Under the pieces are notes generated by a model. That model did no database searches. It saw only the letters and a program-made list of their open reading frames with translations, and was not told where the DNA came from. This document shows, piece by piece, positions 1 through 11,195 of a stretch of 64,000 bases of DNA (positions within the stretch are counted from its first letter, which is position 1; every line of letters starts with the position of its first letter). The translations under genes were made by a program, and so were the position numbers. Location: assembly GCA_005408345.1 (NCBI GenBank), contig SEMN01000045.1, positions 248,001 to 312,000 on the forward strand. The letters are read 5' to 3'. This stretch comes from Macquaria australasica. Lineage: Eukaryota; Chordata; Actinopteri; Centrarchiformes; Percichthyidae.

Positions 1-3000
1 TCTCCTCTCCTGTCCGCCTTGACGCCTCTGTCAAGAACTCCACCACCTTGCCTTCAGGAAGACACTCTGGGTTCCACAACAACTGGTCGTCGTTTTCATA
101 AACTACAGGACAAATTCAGAGAAAACAGGCAATACGATGTCAACCTTTTGTCTACTGTACCACCTTGAGTTCTTTTGGACCCAGAAAGGACACACGGTGT
201 TACAGCTGAAATACGCAGATGTTGACAGTGAGACAACAAACAGCCCGCTTACCTTTTTCATTGTCTTTGTATTTACACAGGCCAACAGGGGTTTCTGCCT
301 GATACATGGAACCCACCATGATTTCCTGTTGGGTATAAACACACAGTTTAGACTGGCTGACAAGTACTTCATAATGTATTCCAAATATGAAACCTGCCTG
401 CATGATTCAAAACAGACTGTGAATCTTTTCTTACACCATAACAACATCCAAGTAATTTTCGCACAAATGTTCAGCACTCATTTGGATTTTTGTGAATACT
501 CTGTTTGAGAAAGTTGAGTACAGTATTTCTGTAGTGGGCACTGTGTATTATTTAAAAGCCATAAATCCATCATAGTGACAGCCAACTTTGATAGCTGTGT
601 ATTTCTAAGTCAAAAGGATTAGACAAACGTGAACTGACACTGCACATGCTACATATCCTGAGCAAATTCATCTGATCAAAGCGTTTAGCATTGAAAACAA
701 ACCCCCTGTTTTTGTCGTGACAAATGTTTTTGTAGTCCTGTAAATCTGTAATCTATGTCTGAAACTCTGATAAATAAATAATTCTTACATACCTTTTTCC
801 AGTCTTCAGATGGAACATAGTCCTCATCTTCATCTGACTCTTCCTCTGCATCATTATTACCTGAGACACAATGTGATATCCATTTAACCAGCTAAATCTC
901 ACAAGAAAGTCTGCTGTGTTTTCTAATACAGACATCAACACGTAAAATTTAGTTGCAACGAGGAAAGAAGAGAAAGAAAATGAGGTGGCACATACTTTCA
1001 AAGTATTTGAGTTTCTGGGGGCGGATAAGTTCTGCTGTGCCAAGGGACCTGACTGAGCGTGTGCGACTTTCAGAGGTTACCTGGGCCTCATCTCCCTGTC
1101 CTGGTGAGTTCTTAACACCCTCACCCTGAAAACACACAAACATACACACAGAGGTTGCAAACAATGCTGAAATTACACAGAACAGTCAACATAACAAAAT
1201 GTATATAGTTTATGGAAACACCAACATACCTCGTTTCTTTTCAACTCGCCAGTGCTTCTGCTGCTTTCATCATTGTCTAGGTCCTCCTCCTCATCCTCCT
1301 CCTCATCATCCTCTTCTTCCTCTGGTTCTTCCTCCTCCTCTTCATCCTCATCTGCTGGTGAACCGCCCCCATAACCATACAGATTCAGCAGTTCATGAAT
1401 GGGCATCTCTCCTTCCTGTTGAAAGAAAAGTGACATTGTTTTCTTAACTGTAAAATGAACTAAACTTTTTTATTTAACAATTTGATGCCTAAAGGAATTG
1501 TTTTGGTCTAAATGTAAAGAACAAAATTCAAAATTGCTGTGCAGCTCAGCAATTACTTTACCAGGCTGACAAAACCAAACATGAGCTGAAAGCCTGAAAC
1601 TCACCCGCGCGAGATCTTCAATCTCGTTGGCGTTGGTCTCATCTGATGCCTCCAACATCTCCTCTTCCTCCAGTGTGCGTTCATCATCAAAGTCATGGAC
1701 AAGCATGTCTGCTGATGGGTCGAAATCATGGTCATCGGAACCTGCTGAACCTCCTAGAAAAGTAACCCCAAAAATGGAAGCGATGTTGCACATTTAGACA
1801 GAAAATATGACTGAATGAAACATTTACTTAAGGAAATTATGAACAAATCCAATGAAGGCCCAACCAGTATCTTTTTGTTTGAATATATATTTCAGATATA
1901 ATCAGGTATAGGGGTGGGCGATATGGACAAAATCTTCTATCCCAGTATATTTTATTTTATATTCGCAATATCAAAATATCTTATGATATACGCAAATTTG
2001 ATCACAAATCAATTAAACCTCTTACAGATAAAATACCCAGATGGGAATGACTATTTTGGCAATTCCAGGGAACTTATTACCAATGGTCAAAGTACTTCAT
2101 CACACTGGTGCAAAAATCCTTTAAATCTAACATTATCATAAAGTTATCATACTCCAATTTACAGCATTCCCACATACAGTCAGAGATATTAAAGGGACTG
2201 ACATCAGGGTATAAACACTACTAAATCACTGCCAGTAGACAAATGTATATTGTGTCACAACATATTATAATCTTATTGTCCAACCTCAGCCTGAATAAAT
2301 AAATTGCAGATATATTCACATAGGTTTGGCTTGTAGTAAAAAAAAAAAAAAAAGCATTTTGTGTTTGTAAAATAATCATGATTAAAAATGTGTTTGTTAA
2401 ACATAACTTGTATAAACAAACCATCAGAAAACATTTAACACATTTCCCCTTTCTTTATACAAAACTGTCCCTTTCAGCATCTAATTGAATACATATTACA
2501 TGTACGTTTGGACAACAGGTTTGAAACCTATGCCATGCACCCAGACAGCAACACAAAGTCTCCAACTTCAAGTACCTGGGCTCGAATTCCCGAGGGAGGG
2601 CTGGAAACGGAGAAGAGGGACAGAAACAAAGTTAAAGAGGCAAACATCTCATAAGATATACGACTAGAAACGGTTCGAAACAAGTTAGAAACAAGTGTGA
2701 CATACTCGGACCACTCTGGCAGGGGGACATAAGTGGGAGTTCAGAAAAAGCGCGCCCGAGCCCTTAAAGCGGACTGCAGTTTAACAAGAGAAGAAACAAA
2801 GACTGGCACCACTTCCTGTGGGAAGATGTAGGCAGCATCTCCAGACCGTGAACACCATAGGTACAGTGGTGTTTACCGCCTGCATTCAGCCACAGGCGGC
2901 GGCGGCTGCTGCTTACTAGGTCGATTTATTCATCTGGCTAACTTGCGTTACACATTGAAAGCTAGTTCTCCTTCATACATTTAGCTAACGCGTCCAAGTT

Positions 3001-3364
3001 AAGCTTGGTATGAACAGCCTGCAAATAATGATAAGAAACAACACATGGGATATCTGCGACCACGGAGCTACCGCTAGCGTTGCCTATCTAATTAGAAACG
3101 GTAGTGTGGACGAACAAACGTCGCTAACGCCGCAGCTACCTTCCGGCGGGGCTAGCGCGGCTAACGTTAGCTAAACCCGAAGTTTACTAAACATGCTTGT
3201 GTCACGAAATGGCTACTGTTTAGCGACGCAAACTGCGGATTCTTATTTTCGTGTGTTAAAGCTACAACACGCCAACGGCGTACACGTGGGACTGAACTAA
3301 CTATCTCGCAGTATACATTTATTTTTTCCCCCTAATATTTATTTCACTTTCTTACCTCCGCCAT
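1..3364 (-). CDS. mier1: MIER1, mesoderm induction early response 1 (5' part, runs off left edge)
   Basis: Nuclear transcriptional corepressor; in this family the ELM2-SANT region recruits HDAC1/2. Coding exons read on the minus strand: 3356-3364 (MAE), 2576-2600, 1605-1753, 1230-1415, 996-1125, 793-860, 253-325 and 1-102 (incomplete). All junctions are GT/AG and phases agree. About 247 residues are present. The N-terminus carries DPSADMLVHDFDDERTLEEE and MPIHELLNLYGYG, both diagnostic of MIER1. A long Glu/Asp tract follows, then a second acidic stretch ending in PSEDWKK. ELM2 starts near residue 190 with EIMVGSMYQAETPVG and is cut by the window edge, so the rest of ELM2, SANT and the C-terminus lie outside. 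The start is the only ATG giving MAE, as in the mammalian short form, inside a CpG-rich 5' region. MIER3 was considered, but the MPIHELL and LVHDFDDER wording fits MIER1 better. Confidence 0.95.
1275..1350 (-). repeat. GAG/GAA-rich tract encoding the MIER1 poly-acidic region
   Basis: Imperfect trinucleotide-rich sequence (CTC/TTC on the plus strand) inside the MIER1 exon 1230-1415. It encodes runs of Glu broken by Pro and Asp. Such tracts tend to vary in length between alleles and paralogs. Confidence 0.8.
1907..2200. repeat. Partial MITE-like element (GGGGTGGGCGATATGG end) in a MIER1 intron
   Basis: The segment opens with TATAGGGGTGGGCGATATGG and continues into very AT-rich sequence. I recognise this opening as the terminus of a widespread fish hAT-like MITE, from memory of the family. 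The matching opposite terminus is not visible, so the right boundary is a guess and the copy is probably truncated. Confidence 0.4.
2576..2600 (-). other. mier1: 25-nt MIER1 coding microexon
   Basis: A pyrimidine-rich acceptor ending in TTTCCAG and a donor GTACTTG bracket 25 nt that read PSLGNSSP plus one base. The preceding exon ends in phase 0 and the next one needs one base, so the microexon restores MAE-PSLGNSSPG-GSAGSDD. This matches the MIER1 N-terminus I recall (MAEPSVESSSPGG). Skipping it would shift the frame, so it should be constitutive. It is too short for open-reading-frame detection. Confidence 0.88.
2830..3364 (-). promoter_or_regulatory. mier1: MIER1 promoter and 5' untranslated region (CpG-rich)
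   Basis: GC- and CpG-rich sequence surrounds the MIER1 start codon, in contrast to the AT-rich flanks. It contains repeated GCTAAC, GCTAGC and TTAGCTAA blocks between about 3060 and 3180, which recur near other 5' ends in this window. No TATA box was found. Much of this interval is downstream of the MAE exon and therefore belongs to the first intron. The transcription start is not defined by sequence alone. Confidence 0.45.
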
Positions 3365-5090
3365 GTTTGCAATCCTGCAGGGTCACGTCAGGGGTCAGCG
3401 GCAGTCCCCGGATGTTGAGCCCCGCCCACCTGCAGCATCAAGACCATGTTGCAGTGACATACACTATTATTATGTGTATCATGTTGATCACACTGATATT
3501 TAGAATATATAAGAATAGGGTCACTCCAAAAAAAACAAAAACAAAACAAAACACAGGCATATGCTGTTTCAGGCTTTCAGTTTTATTCTCCCATCATCAG
3601 CATTTATAATATTGATCCATTGACCACTTACTGGAAAAACTAGAGAACAAATCCTGAAAAGCTCTCTTTCAAAAGTGAAGAAGAATCTAAACAAAGATGT
3701 CAACTTCATAACAATGGGTCTCCAAGAAGACTTTATACTTCATATTCACTTAAGATGCTACAGCAAAAGGTCTTTTGTGTGTTCTGTAACTTCACATGTC
3801 CAGGCTGTAATGTAGGCAAAACTGAATGCTGCTTTATTTCCAGATTAAGGGAAACTGATCAAATTCAAACATCAAACATATTATGAAACTTTTGAACTGG
3901 GAAACCATACAAAAACACTGAAATACTTGATCAGAGTAAATACTGGGGCATCCTACAAGTGAGCAATCTGCTGGCACACCTGGTGTTTATTAGCTTTTTT
4001 AACACCTCTGCCTGATGATTTTCTTCTTGTCTTGGTGATGGATTTGCTTTGTGAGGTTTTAGGTGGAACTAATAACATTAAAGATGACTCAGGTCCTTGT
4101 AAGCCATACCAGTGAGCCAGCATGCACAATGCCAGAACCCTGAAACTGGCAAAACTAAATGGAATACTGCCATAATCAATGTTATTATTATATTACACTT
4201 GTGCATTTCCTGCAATGACAAATTCAAATCTCTGCAATGAAAAAGGTCTATTAGAGCTTTAATAAAAGCAGCTGCGTAGAAAAGGTTGATTAAAGGGTGG
4301 AGTACCGCCCTGGGGCCTAGGACCGTAACGCCTCAGCTTTGACTAACCAAAAGTGAGGCCCCTGGTGGTTACAGGTCCTTGAGGACTGGGATGAATATCA
4401 AAAATGTAAGATGATGTAATTTACTAGAATGTGAGAGATAAAGGATTGTACAATGTAAAATAAGTAACAAATGTTTTCGTGACAACTGTTTAGAGTGACA
4501 CAAGCTGACTGTTTCAAGTTCAAAATACCATTTACATTAAAACTGTCACCAGCTTGACTTTTGTATAGCAGTGTGCACTCTTCTTGAAGAAGGATACATC
4601 TATGATACAAACTATATTTTTGATTTTGGTTATGCTTAGCCCCACCCAGCCGGTAGTGACTATTTCGAGCTCAACTCTATTCCATAACACAGATCAATTT
4701 GACAACAAGTGTGTACCTAATGCAACTGTCTCTTCTTTGAATCACTGATTTATTCTCTTGATAGTGGGCACACACTCCACTACGTTGCTATGTAGAGAGC
4801 CATCACCTCAGTTTGTTGTAGGACAGATATCTCAAATGATCCATTAAGCAACACTTTGCTAAATCTATGGCAATAAAAACCCTGCAGTCCGGACATAAAA
4901 GAGCAATTCTTTCTCTTTAACATTTACGAAAATGTAGTCAATCAGTGGTCATCACAATGGCCTAGATTCCCACACATATCCCAAATGGCCAGATTGACAT
5001 CCGCTGTTAAAAGAACATGATGGTTACCAAAGATAATACACACCGTTTACACAGGAATCGCCTGAGGAAGACTTGTGAAAGCCTTGGTGT
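3365..5090. other. Intergenic DNA between mier1 and insl5, no gene seen
   Basis: AT-rich sequence with no exon I can support on either strand. In mammals DNAI4 (WDR78) lies in this interval. No WD-repeat or dynein intermediate chain coding sequence was recognised here. A GC-richer patch at about 4290-4390 has no readable coding content. Confidence 0.6.
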
Positions 5091-5111
5091 GTGACATCAC
5101 TGGAGACTCTA

Positions 5112-5119
5112 CATAAAAG
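5112..5119 (+). promoter_or_regulatory. insl5: TATA-like box of insl5
   Basis: CATAAAAG lies about 40 bases before the insl5 start codon. This placement implies a very short 5' untranslated region, which is common for small peptide hormone genes. A TGACATCA sequence (5092-5099), similar to a CRE/AP-1 site, lies just upstream. Function is inferred from position only. Confidence 0.45.
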
Positions 5120-5156
5120 GGTGGCTCAGGACAGATGTTTTCTAAGAAGAAACAAC

Positions 5157-5584
5157 ATGAGGTCTTTACTCCTGCTTGCGATGCTGCTGTGCATGCTGTG
5201 TGTAGCACAGGTCCAGACAGAGGATAACACAAACACACTGAGGCTGTGTGGCCGGGCATTTCTGCGGGCAGTGGTGTACACCTGTGGAGGATCCAGGTGG
5301 AGAAGACTGATGGGAGAAGAGGAAACTATGCAAGGCGGTGAGTGAACGGTCACTTGAATTCATCTTTGTAGCTTTGGGGTTCATTTCACAACCATATTAC
5401 AGAATAGCAACCTTGTCTTCTGGTAAACAAAGGCTGATTTCTCTTGGCAGGTAGCAGGGAGCCGAAACTGACGACGACAGATGTGGAAGCGATGGACCGT
5501 CACAGGCGGGACCAAAAGCAGGCACTAATATCAGTGTGCTGTCAACTAGGCTGTCGAAGGAGTGACCTCTCCATGCTCTGCTAG
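5157..5584 (+). CDS. insl5: Insulin-like peptide 5 precursor (relaxin family)
   Basis: Secreted two-chain peptide hormone; mammalian INSL5 signals through the GPCR RXFP4. Exon 1 is 5157-5337, exon 2 is 5451-5584, with GT/AG borders and a phase-1 intron as usual for this superfamily. The product is 104 residues: a Leu-rich signal peptide (about 1-21), B chain with LRLCGRAFLRAVVYTCGGS, a C-peptide, then a furin-type RHRR site and A chain ALISVCCQLGCRRSDLSMLC. The six cysteines follow the insulin pattern (CC-x3-C-x8-C in the A chain), and the B chain keeps the relaxin-type RxxxRxxV. The B chain (CGGSRW) resembles relaxin-3, whereas the A-chain end (DLSxLC) and the neighbours mier1 and dynlt5 point to INSL5. 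The first ATG of the longer frame (5091) would precede the signal peptide, so the start at 5157 was chosen. I cannot tell insl5a from insl5b. Confidence 0.9.
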
Positions 5585-5700
5585 AGGGGAACATCCCAAG
5601 AAGGTCATCATCAATCTATCACAGTCATTCATTAGTTTAAAATATAATCTTCAGAACATTGTTGAATGAAAATGTAATTTCATTTTCCATGTTAGCAAAA

Positions 5701-5706
5701 AATAAA
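5701..5706 (+). terminator. insl5: Polyadenylation signal AATAAA of insl5
   Basis: The first AATAAA downstream of the insl5 stop codon (5582-5584), giving a 3' untranslated region of roughly 130-150 bases. It lies inside the 274-base gap separating the convergent insl5 and dynlt5 coding regions. Confidence 0.55.
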
Positions 5707-5857
5707 AACAACACCATGAATTTTGGTTACAAATTCTTGTTTTATCATTTTTATACATGACAAAATATACAACATAGATAAATAACTCTTCAAGAGCAGC
5801 CATCTTTTTGTAACTGTGGGAAATGCATGACTTAAGTCCATTCAATATCTACACGAT

Positions 5858-7219
5858 TCACTCAAAGTAAACAGCGTAGACAGTTGCCACACCAAACAGA
5901 GAGCTGTTCTTGAAGGAGTAGGAGGTGAAGGTGTCATTAGATGCATCCCACATACAGCGGCCGCTGATTTGCATGCTCTGCCCGGTGAGCTGGCCGATGT
6001 GGACCAGGACGACAATCTTATATCGGGGAATCATGAGGTCCTTCACACGGGCTCTTATCACCTGGGAGGGGGGGGAATTCAAAGAAAAAGACTGATAGAA
6101 CAGAAATCCAAAGGTAGCCAAAAGGTGTTGCATGAATGCGCTCTTCAGATTTATTTACCTCACATATTGTTTTTGTCATTTTCTGAGACCACTCTACTTC
6201 ATATTTCTCCACTTGGAGGTAACTGGTAAGTACATCCTTCAGTATGTCTGTGACAGCAGGAACAGGGAAGCGTTTGTATGGTCCTGTGGTCCAGAAAACA
6301 AAGTTTAACTTCTTATGCACTTGCTTTGGTTAGTGAAAAATATTGTGATACACTGATTTGAACTTGGAAAGCAAAGCGCAACAATCGAAAAGCTATGATG
6401 GATTAAAATCAATTAATATATAATCAAAATGTCTGCTGCTTTGACATGTTTCTGGTCTTGTTCAGCTTCCATCCCTCAAGAACCAGTAACATGCACTAAG
6501 CTTTTGTAGTTTGAGGCTAAATGTCAGTATTTAAATCAGTGCCTTGGTGTAAGGTTGTAGTAAGGCTGAGGCACTGAAATCAACCAAATCAAAATAAATA
6601 AAATGGAATCATTCCCCAAATATTTTGATGAACTAAATGTCTTAAAGAATCAAAATCAAATCACTGTTGTATTAAACTGTTACGGTACATCTGTTGGTGA
6701 TGATGCCGTGGTGCAGCATGTTTGCCATACAGGTGAATGTTATCTCACCCATCTGGTAGGTGTTCTCCATTGTTACGGCCACCCGAGCGTTGTCATCATG
6801 GTGTCCTAGTTCATCTATACACGACACAGTGCTTATAGAGCTGACAGACATGAACAGATTGAAGAAATGGTCAGGGAAAAGGACCATGGTACTGTATGTA
6901 CACACTGTGGTTGACTGACCTCCAAAGTAATGATTTAAGAGGAGAAGACTTGAACTTCTCAGCCAGTACAACATACTGTATTGGGAATGCTTTCTGAATA
7001 TCAGCCATAACCTATGCCAGTTAGGTATGATTACTAAAGATGACAACAATGATAAAAGGTGGTAAACATATTATATCGGCCCATATTATTTGCATAGTGT
7101 ACTCACTCCTTAGTCCTGCCAGTTGTTTCTTTGCCTCGGACTCCATGGCTTCCCTCTGAGGGCGCCTTGCCTGTCCTCTTCTCTCTCCTTTGGGATTTGT
7201 CTTTAAGCAGATCAGACAT
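5858..7219 (-). CDS. dynlt5: Dynein light chain Tctex-type 5 (TCTEX1D1)
   Basis: Member of the Tctex1 dynein light chain family, dimeric subunits of axonemal and cytoplasmic dynein motors. Exons on the minus strand: 7107-7219, 6749-6840, 6159-6283 and 5858-6061. Sites are GT/AG, phases agree, and 177 residues result, close to the mammalian length. The N-terminus is basic and low-complexity (MSDLLKDKSQRREKR), then ARVAVTMENTYQMG leads into the Tctex1 domain, which starts at YKRFPVPAVTDILKDVL. The domain ends with the typical GRCMWDASNDTF and SLFGVATVYAVYFE. For exon 2 the acceptor at 6841 was chosen because CAG at that point restores the frame. A second AG ten bases further would change three residues. 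It is convergent with insl5, divergent from nothing visible, and tail to head with sgip1, as in mammals. Paralogs DYNLT1-4 are less likely given this gene order. Confidence 0.93.
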
Positions 7220-7272
7220 GACAGCTTCCCCTTCCTTTAGCTTGTATTTACAGGACGATAACCTGAATACAT

Positions 7273-7280
7273 TGACGTCA
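7273..7280. promoter_or_regulatory. dynlt5: Perfect CRE palindrome TGACGTCA upstream of dynlt5
   Basis: A full consensus CREB/ATF palindrome lies 54 bases upstream of the dynlt5 start codon. Further CRE-like octamers occur at 7553-7560, 7719-7726 (TGACGTAA) and 7753-7760 (TGACGTTA). The clustering suggests cAMP- or ATF-responsive transcription; this is inferred from motifs alone. Confidence 0.6.
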
Positions 7281-7654
7281 GCTCAATTAATATTTAACTA
7301 GTTAGTTAAACAGATATAGTGGCTAACTCTTGATAATATCGCGTTTCAAACACATACTGTCGATAATAAAAACTCACTCGGAAAGCATTTGAAATTAAAG
7401 CACATGAATACGGAGGGGGGAACGTTAAAACCATTCAAACATTGCTAAGCTAGCTTTCCTGGGTAGGTTAACATATAGCTTTTAGGAGTTGGCTCGTTTG
7501 TAAACGCATAAATATTTTTGATCAACTTTGGATAACAGTATAGTTTTGCAGATTACGTCGTGTCAAATGGGTCATACAGAAACATTACGGAGGGAAACTG
7601 AACACGTTTTTACCGATTTCAGGACCTCTTGGACCGAGCGCAACAAAGTGTGGT

Positions 7655-7668
7655 GTTGTCATGGCAAC
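7655..7668. promoter_or_regulatory. dynlt5: X-box (RFX site) upstream of dynlt5
   Basis: GTTGTCATGGCAAC differs at one base from the palindromic RFX X-box GTTGCCATGGCAAC. X-boxes mark promoters of ciliary genes in animals. The site lies about 435 bases before the dynlt5 start, which suits a dynein light chain gene. No other gene starts nearby. Confidence 0.65.
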
Positions 7669-8074
7669 TGTGAACCATCAGTCAGCGGGAGGGGTTTCCA
7701 CGTACGAGGGCTTCCTGCTGACGTAAAAAACTACAATGTGAATTGTTTGTAATGACGTTACAGACACATTAGTACAGGTTAAAGGCCTGTGTCCTATGTC
7801 TAAGTGATGGCTACAAAACTATGTGAGCTCTGGGCCTGTCACTTTTTAAAAGAGTATTTAGTGGTAACCAGTTGAAGTAGTAGTGGTAGTAGTAGTGACA
7901 AAAAACAAATCTTAACCCAAGGTCTACTTATTAGTTTTGAACCACGTCTGATAGTTTCCATCAGCTGTCATCTCTATGACATTTCATTTTACTGTTACAT
8001 TATTCATAACTGCTGAGGAAGACTGTGAGATGTGGTTGAAAGCTCCTGAAAAAGCTACTAAGTGGACCTAAGTT

Positions 8075-8280
8075 GAGATCATTCTTGACCTTGGAAACAG
8101 CAGTTGCGAAACTATCTCACCACGCTTTCGATCATACCGCATGATCTTCATCAGCATGGAGTTTTTCCAGTTGTCATGGAGTTGTAGATGCTCACATTTC
8201 CTTTTTTCTTTCTCTCGGAGCACTTTAAGGTCTTCTCGTCATATTGGCTTAACCGTTTCCAAGGTCAAGAATGAACTTTG
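8075..8280. repeat. Foldback repeat with 20-bp inverted arms
   Basis: TCATTCTTGACCTTGGAAAC near 8079-8098 is repeated as its reverse complement GTTTCCAAGGTCAAGAATGA at about 8256-8275. The arm sequence AAGGTCAAGAATGA recurs at about 26765, so this is a dispersed family, probably a non-autonomous DNA element. Confidence 0.6.
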
Positions 8281-10153
8281 AACCTCAGCTTTTAAGCCAA
8301 TATGGGCATGTATGTGCTCCGAAAAGAAACTGACTAAATGGGCCTTGTGATTGGTGGATTGTTTTCTCAGCTAGCCTAATAATATTTTGTCCCCATACCC
8401 TCTCCTCTCCGATGGCCCACGTGACCCCGTTGAGGCTTTGTGGAACTAGATAAACAGTGGAAATCAGGTTGAGTGATTCACTTTTACAGGAACATGTGTA
8501 ACTTTACGATCCGACTAGTATCCCCAAAGTATACTTTTATATCTTTCAACAAATGAGAGGGAGATATATCTCATATTTCCTCTTCTTTATTACCAAGTAA
8601 AACAGGTATTACATTATATTGATTTTTTTCATATATTTACTTTCAAAATCTTTGGATGGGAAATTTACATGAAATGTTTGCATATTCTGTGTCTAATGCA
8701 GTGAAAGGAATACAGCCAAAAAGTTGTAGAAAAAATAAACCTACAGAATCCCTCTGATATTGGAGGACTGTACACTCAAAAAATAAGGCAAAGAAAAACA
8801 TAAGCATCATTAACAGAAACAAAAGAAATGTTTCTTTTCTTTTTGTAAGAACTAAATGAAATATTACAACCAGGCCCGAGCTGTGAGAGTCAACACACTA
8901 AAACATTCTATAAAATGTGATGTTCAAACACATATCAACATGTGTACATGTGACATGAAGCCATGACTTGTTTTATTAATGAAATTTTAAGGTGTGTTTT
9001 GTGTGCAAGTCAAACACAGGAGGATGTCAAACACCTATATCAGATGCATGGAATGAGAATATCAATGAATACATGCCAAATTTATTGACAATGGGTTTCT
9101 GAAGGTGCAACAACAGCAAAACAGAGATTGGAGGTTTAAGTGAAGGCAAAAAGTCTCCTCTCAAAGCACGATTATACAATAACACACGTATCATGACCTT
9201 ATTGAAATGGATAACTTGGTATTGCATTGATAAGACTGGTGATGGACAAATGCAGATTTCATGCGGCACCGTTTGGAGTTATTCAGTAACACTTTTTTTT
9301 AGTACAAGAAACCCACATGTAAAACAATAGATGAAGAGTGGTGGTGTCGTTACATAATGCATTATGAGTGCTGACATCAATAAACCAAGAGACAATCACA
9401 GACACATCCATATGCCCAGAGAAATATTTGAAACATAGCTTTTTATGTACACTTTTTACACTTACGTTTTTAAATATTGCTATTAGAAAATGATAAAACA
9501 TTTATTCAACATGGTGGAAAAGGAAGAAAATAAAACAGGGACATGAATAGTGCCGTCTTCTTGATAGACATTTCTTTTCATTACTCTGTGATGTCCCCGA
9601 TAATACTCGTCAAGACCTCTATCAAAGATCATGGTCAAAGGAATTGGCCGGGTTTTTAAGCAGCATCAAAGGCAACTCCTACAATCGTCAGCCCAGGTCC
9701 CCTTTACATTTCTCCTGAAACATAGAGCTCCTTTTCACCACCGTATGGCACTCACACCTGGCTCTGTAATGCTCCTTACAGCTTAAGGCCCTTTCAAACA
9801 TAATTTCTGTAACATTAACGGAACAAATTCACCAAACTGTTCTAGTGAAAGTAGCAGCTTCTGTTAGTCACACAAGTATCGCCTTATTGTTACAAAATTT
9901 GACCATTCACACACCACCACAAATACCACTAAAGTCCTGTGATGTGGGAAATTGATGTATCTCAGCATTGCACGTGCCCGTAGTGGTAATGTAATGATTT
10001 TGTTCTTCAGCAGGTCAAACTGCTGTAACTGATTCACTGACTCTCTGTTCACATGACCCGTTAACGGCAAAATGCCATCAAAGTAGTGGTGAAGGATGCA
10101 TGTGTAAAAGTATAGTATTACACACATGTGCTTCGATCCTGATTGCGGGGTGG

Positions 10154-10230
10154 GACATTTTGAGCACAAAAAAAAAATAATAATAATAATTTAATTTGAG
10201 CAAACAAAAATCTATTCTGTGCTAAATACA
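10154..10230. repeat. Fragment of the foldback family seen at 53-54 kb
   Basis: ACATTTTGAGCACA, an A-rich and TAATAA stretch, AATTTAATTTGAGCAAACAAAAATC and TTCTGTGCT follow in the same order as one arm of the 53255-54316 element. It is a solitary, partial arm. Confidence 0.5.
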
Positions 10231-11039
10231 TGTATTCCCATGTTTGCTATTATTCACATTAGCCTATAATAATAAACCTATCTGGTAAGTAGGTGGTAGC
10301 AGAATGGTAAGCAGGCGCACCACAGTCACACATAAATACAAATGCTTTATACAAATTTGGTTACATACCTGGTTTTATGAACCTTTTTGAAATTCTGTTT
10401 GACAGTTAGTCTGTACTTGATTAGCTCACAGACTGGCTGTCTTTATAGGTAGCTAGCTATCGTCTGCCAGATATGCAGAAGCTAACGAAGCTAGTTGGCT
10501 AACTTGATCACTGTCAGCTACACAGCCAAGGCATTATAATCATTAACGTAGCTCTTTTAAAAAAGAAAAAGTGAACTTAAACCTGCAATAAATGATTTTT
10601 GGCCACTAGGAGGCAGCAGAAACCAGCTGTGAACACAACACTGACATTTTATCACCTTTTAAGTTAATATGGTGACCTTGTTAGCAAACACTTGCCTATT
10701 AACACGGATTAACACATCCAGCAGACACACAGTAACATTAGCATTCATTTGGAGTCATGTTTCTCGCCACCAAGTCCAATATTTACTCTCGTTTTTTTTT
10801 TTTTTTATCTCTACCAACTCCTGATGGAAAATTCTGGCTTTTTAGCAGCTAAATGTTCCACAATGTTCACCAAGAGTCAACCAAAACAATGAGCTAAACG
10901 ACGCTATTCGGGTGATAATTCTACGAGCAACTTCTTTAAGCAATTATGTGATCCATTGTTAATATAAAAAATATTGATTATATCCACCAAAACTTGAATT
11001 TAAATTGAGATAAGGCAAATGAGCAAAACTGACAAGAGA

Positions 11040-11195
11040 TGAGATAATTGCAAACCAAAAAATGTTTTTTCTTTCTTTGCATGAAGATAATTTCTTTACA
11101 AAATTGATGTGCTTGCAAACAAAGTTTTACTGTGCTCAAAATTCCCCATCGTGCGATCTGGATAGAGACACAAATATAATTCCATATAAAAAGCA
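11040..11195. repeat. Second copy of the 53-54 kb foldback arm
   Basis: ATGTGCTTGCAAACAAAG, CTGTGCTCAAAATT and CACAAATATAATTCCATA occur in the same order and spacing as the right arm of the element ending at 54316, with moderate divergence. Confidence 0.55.
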
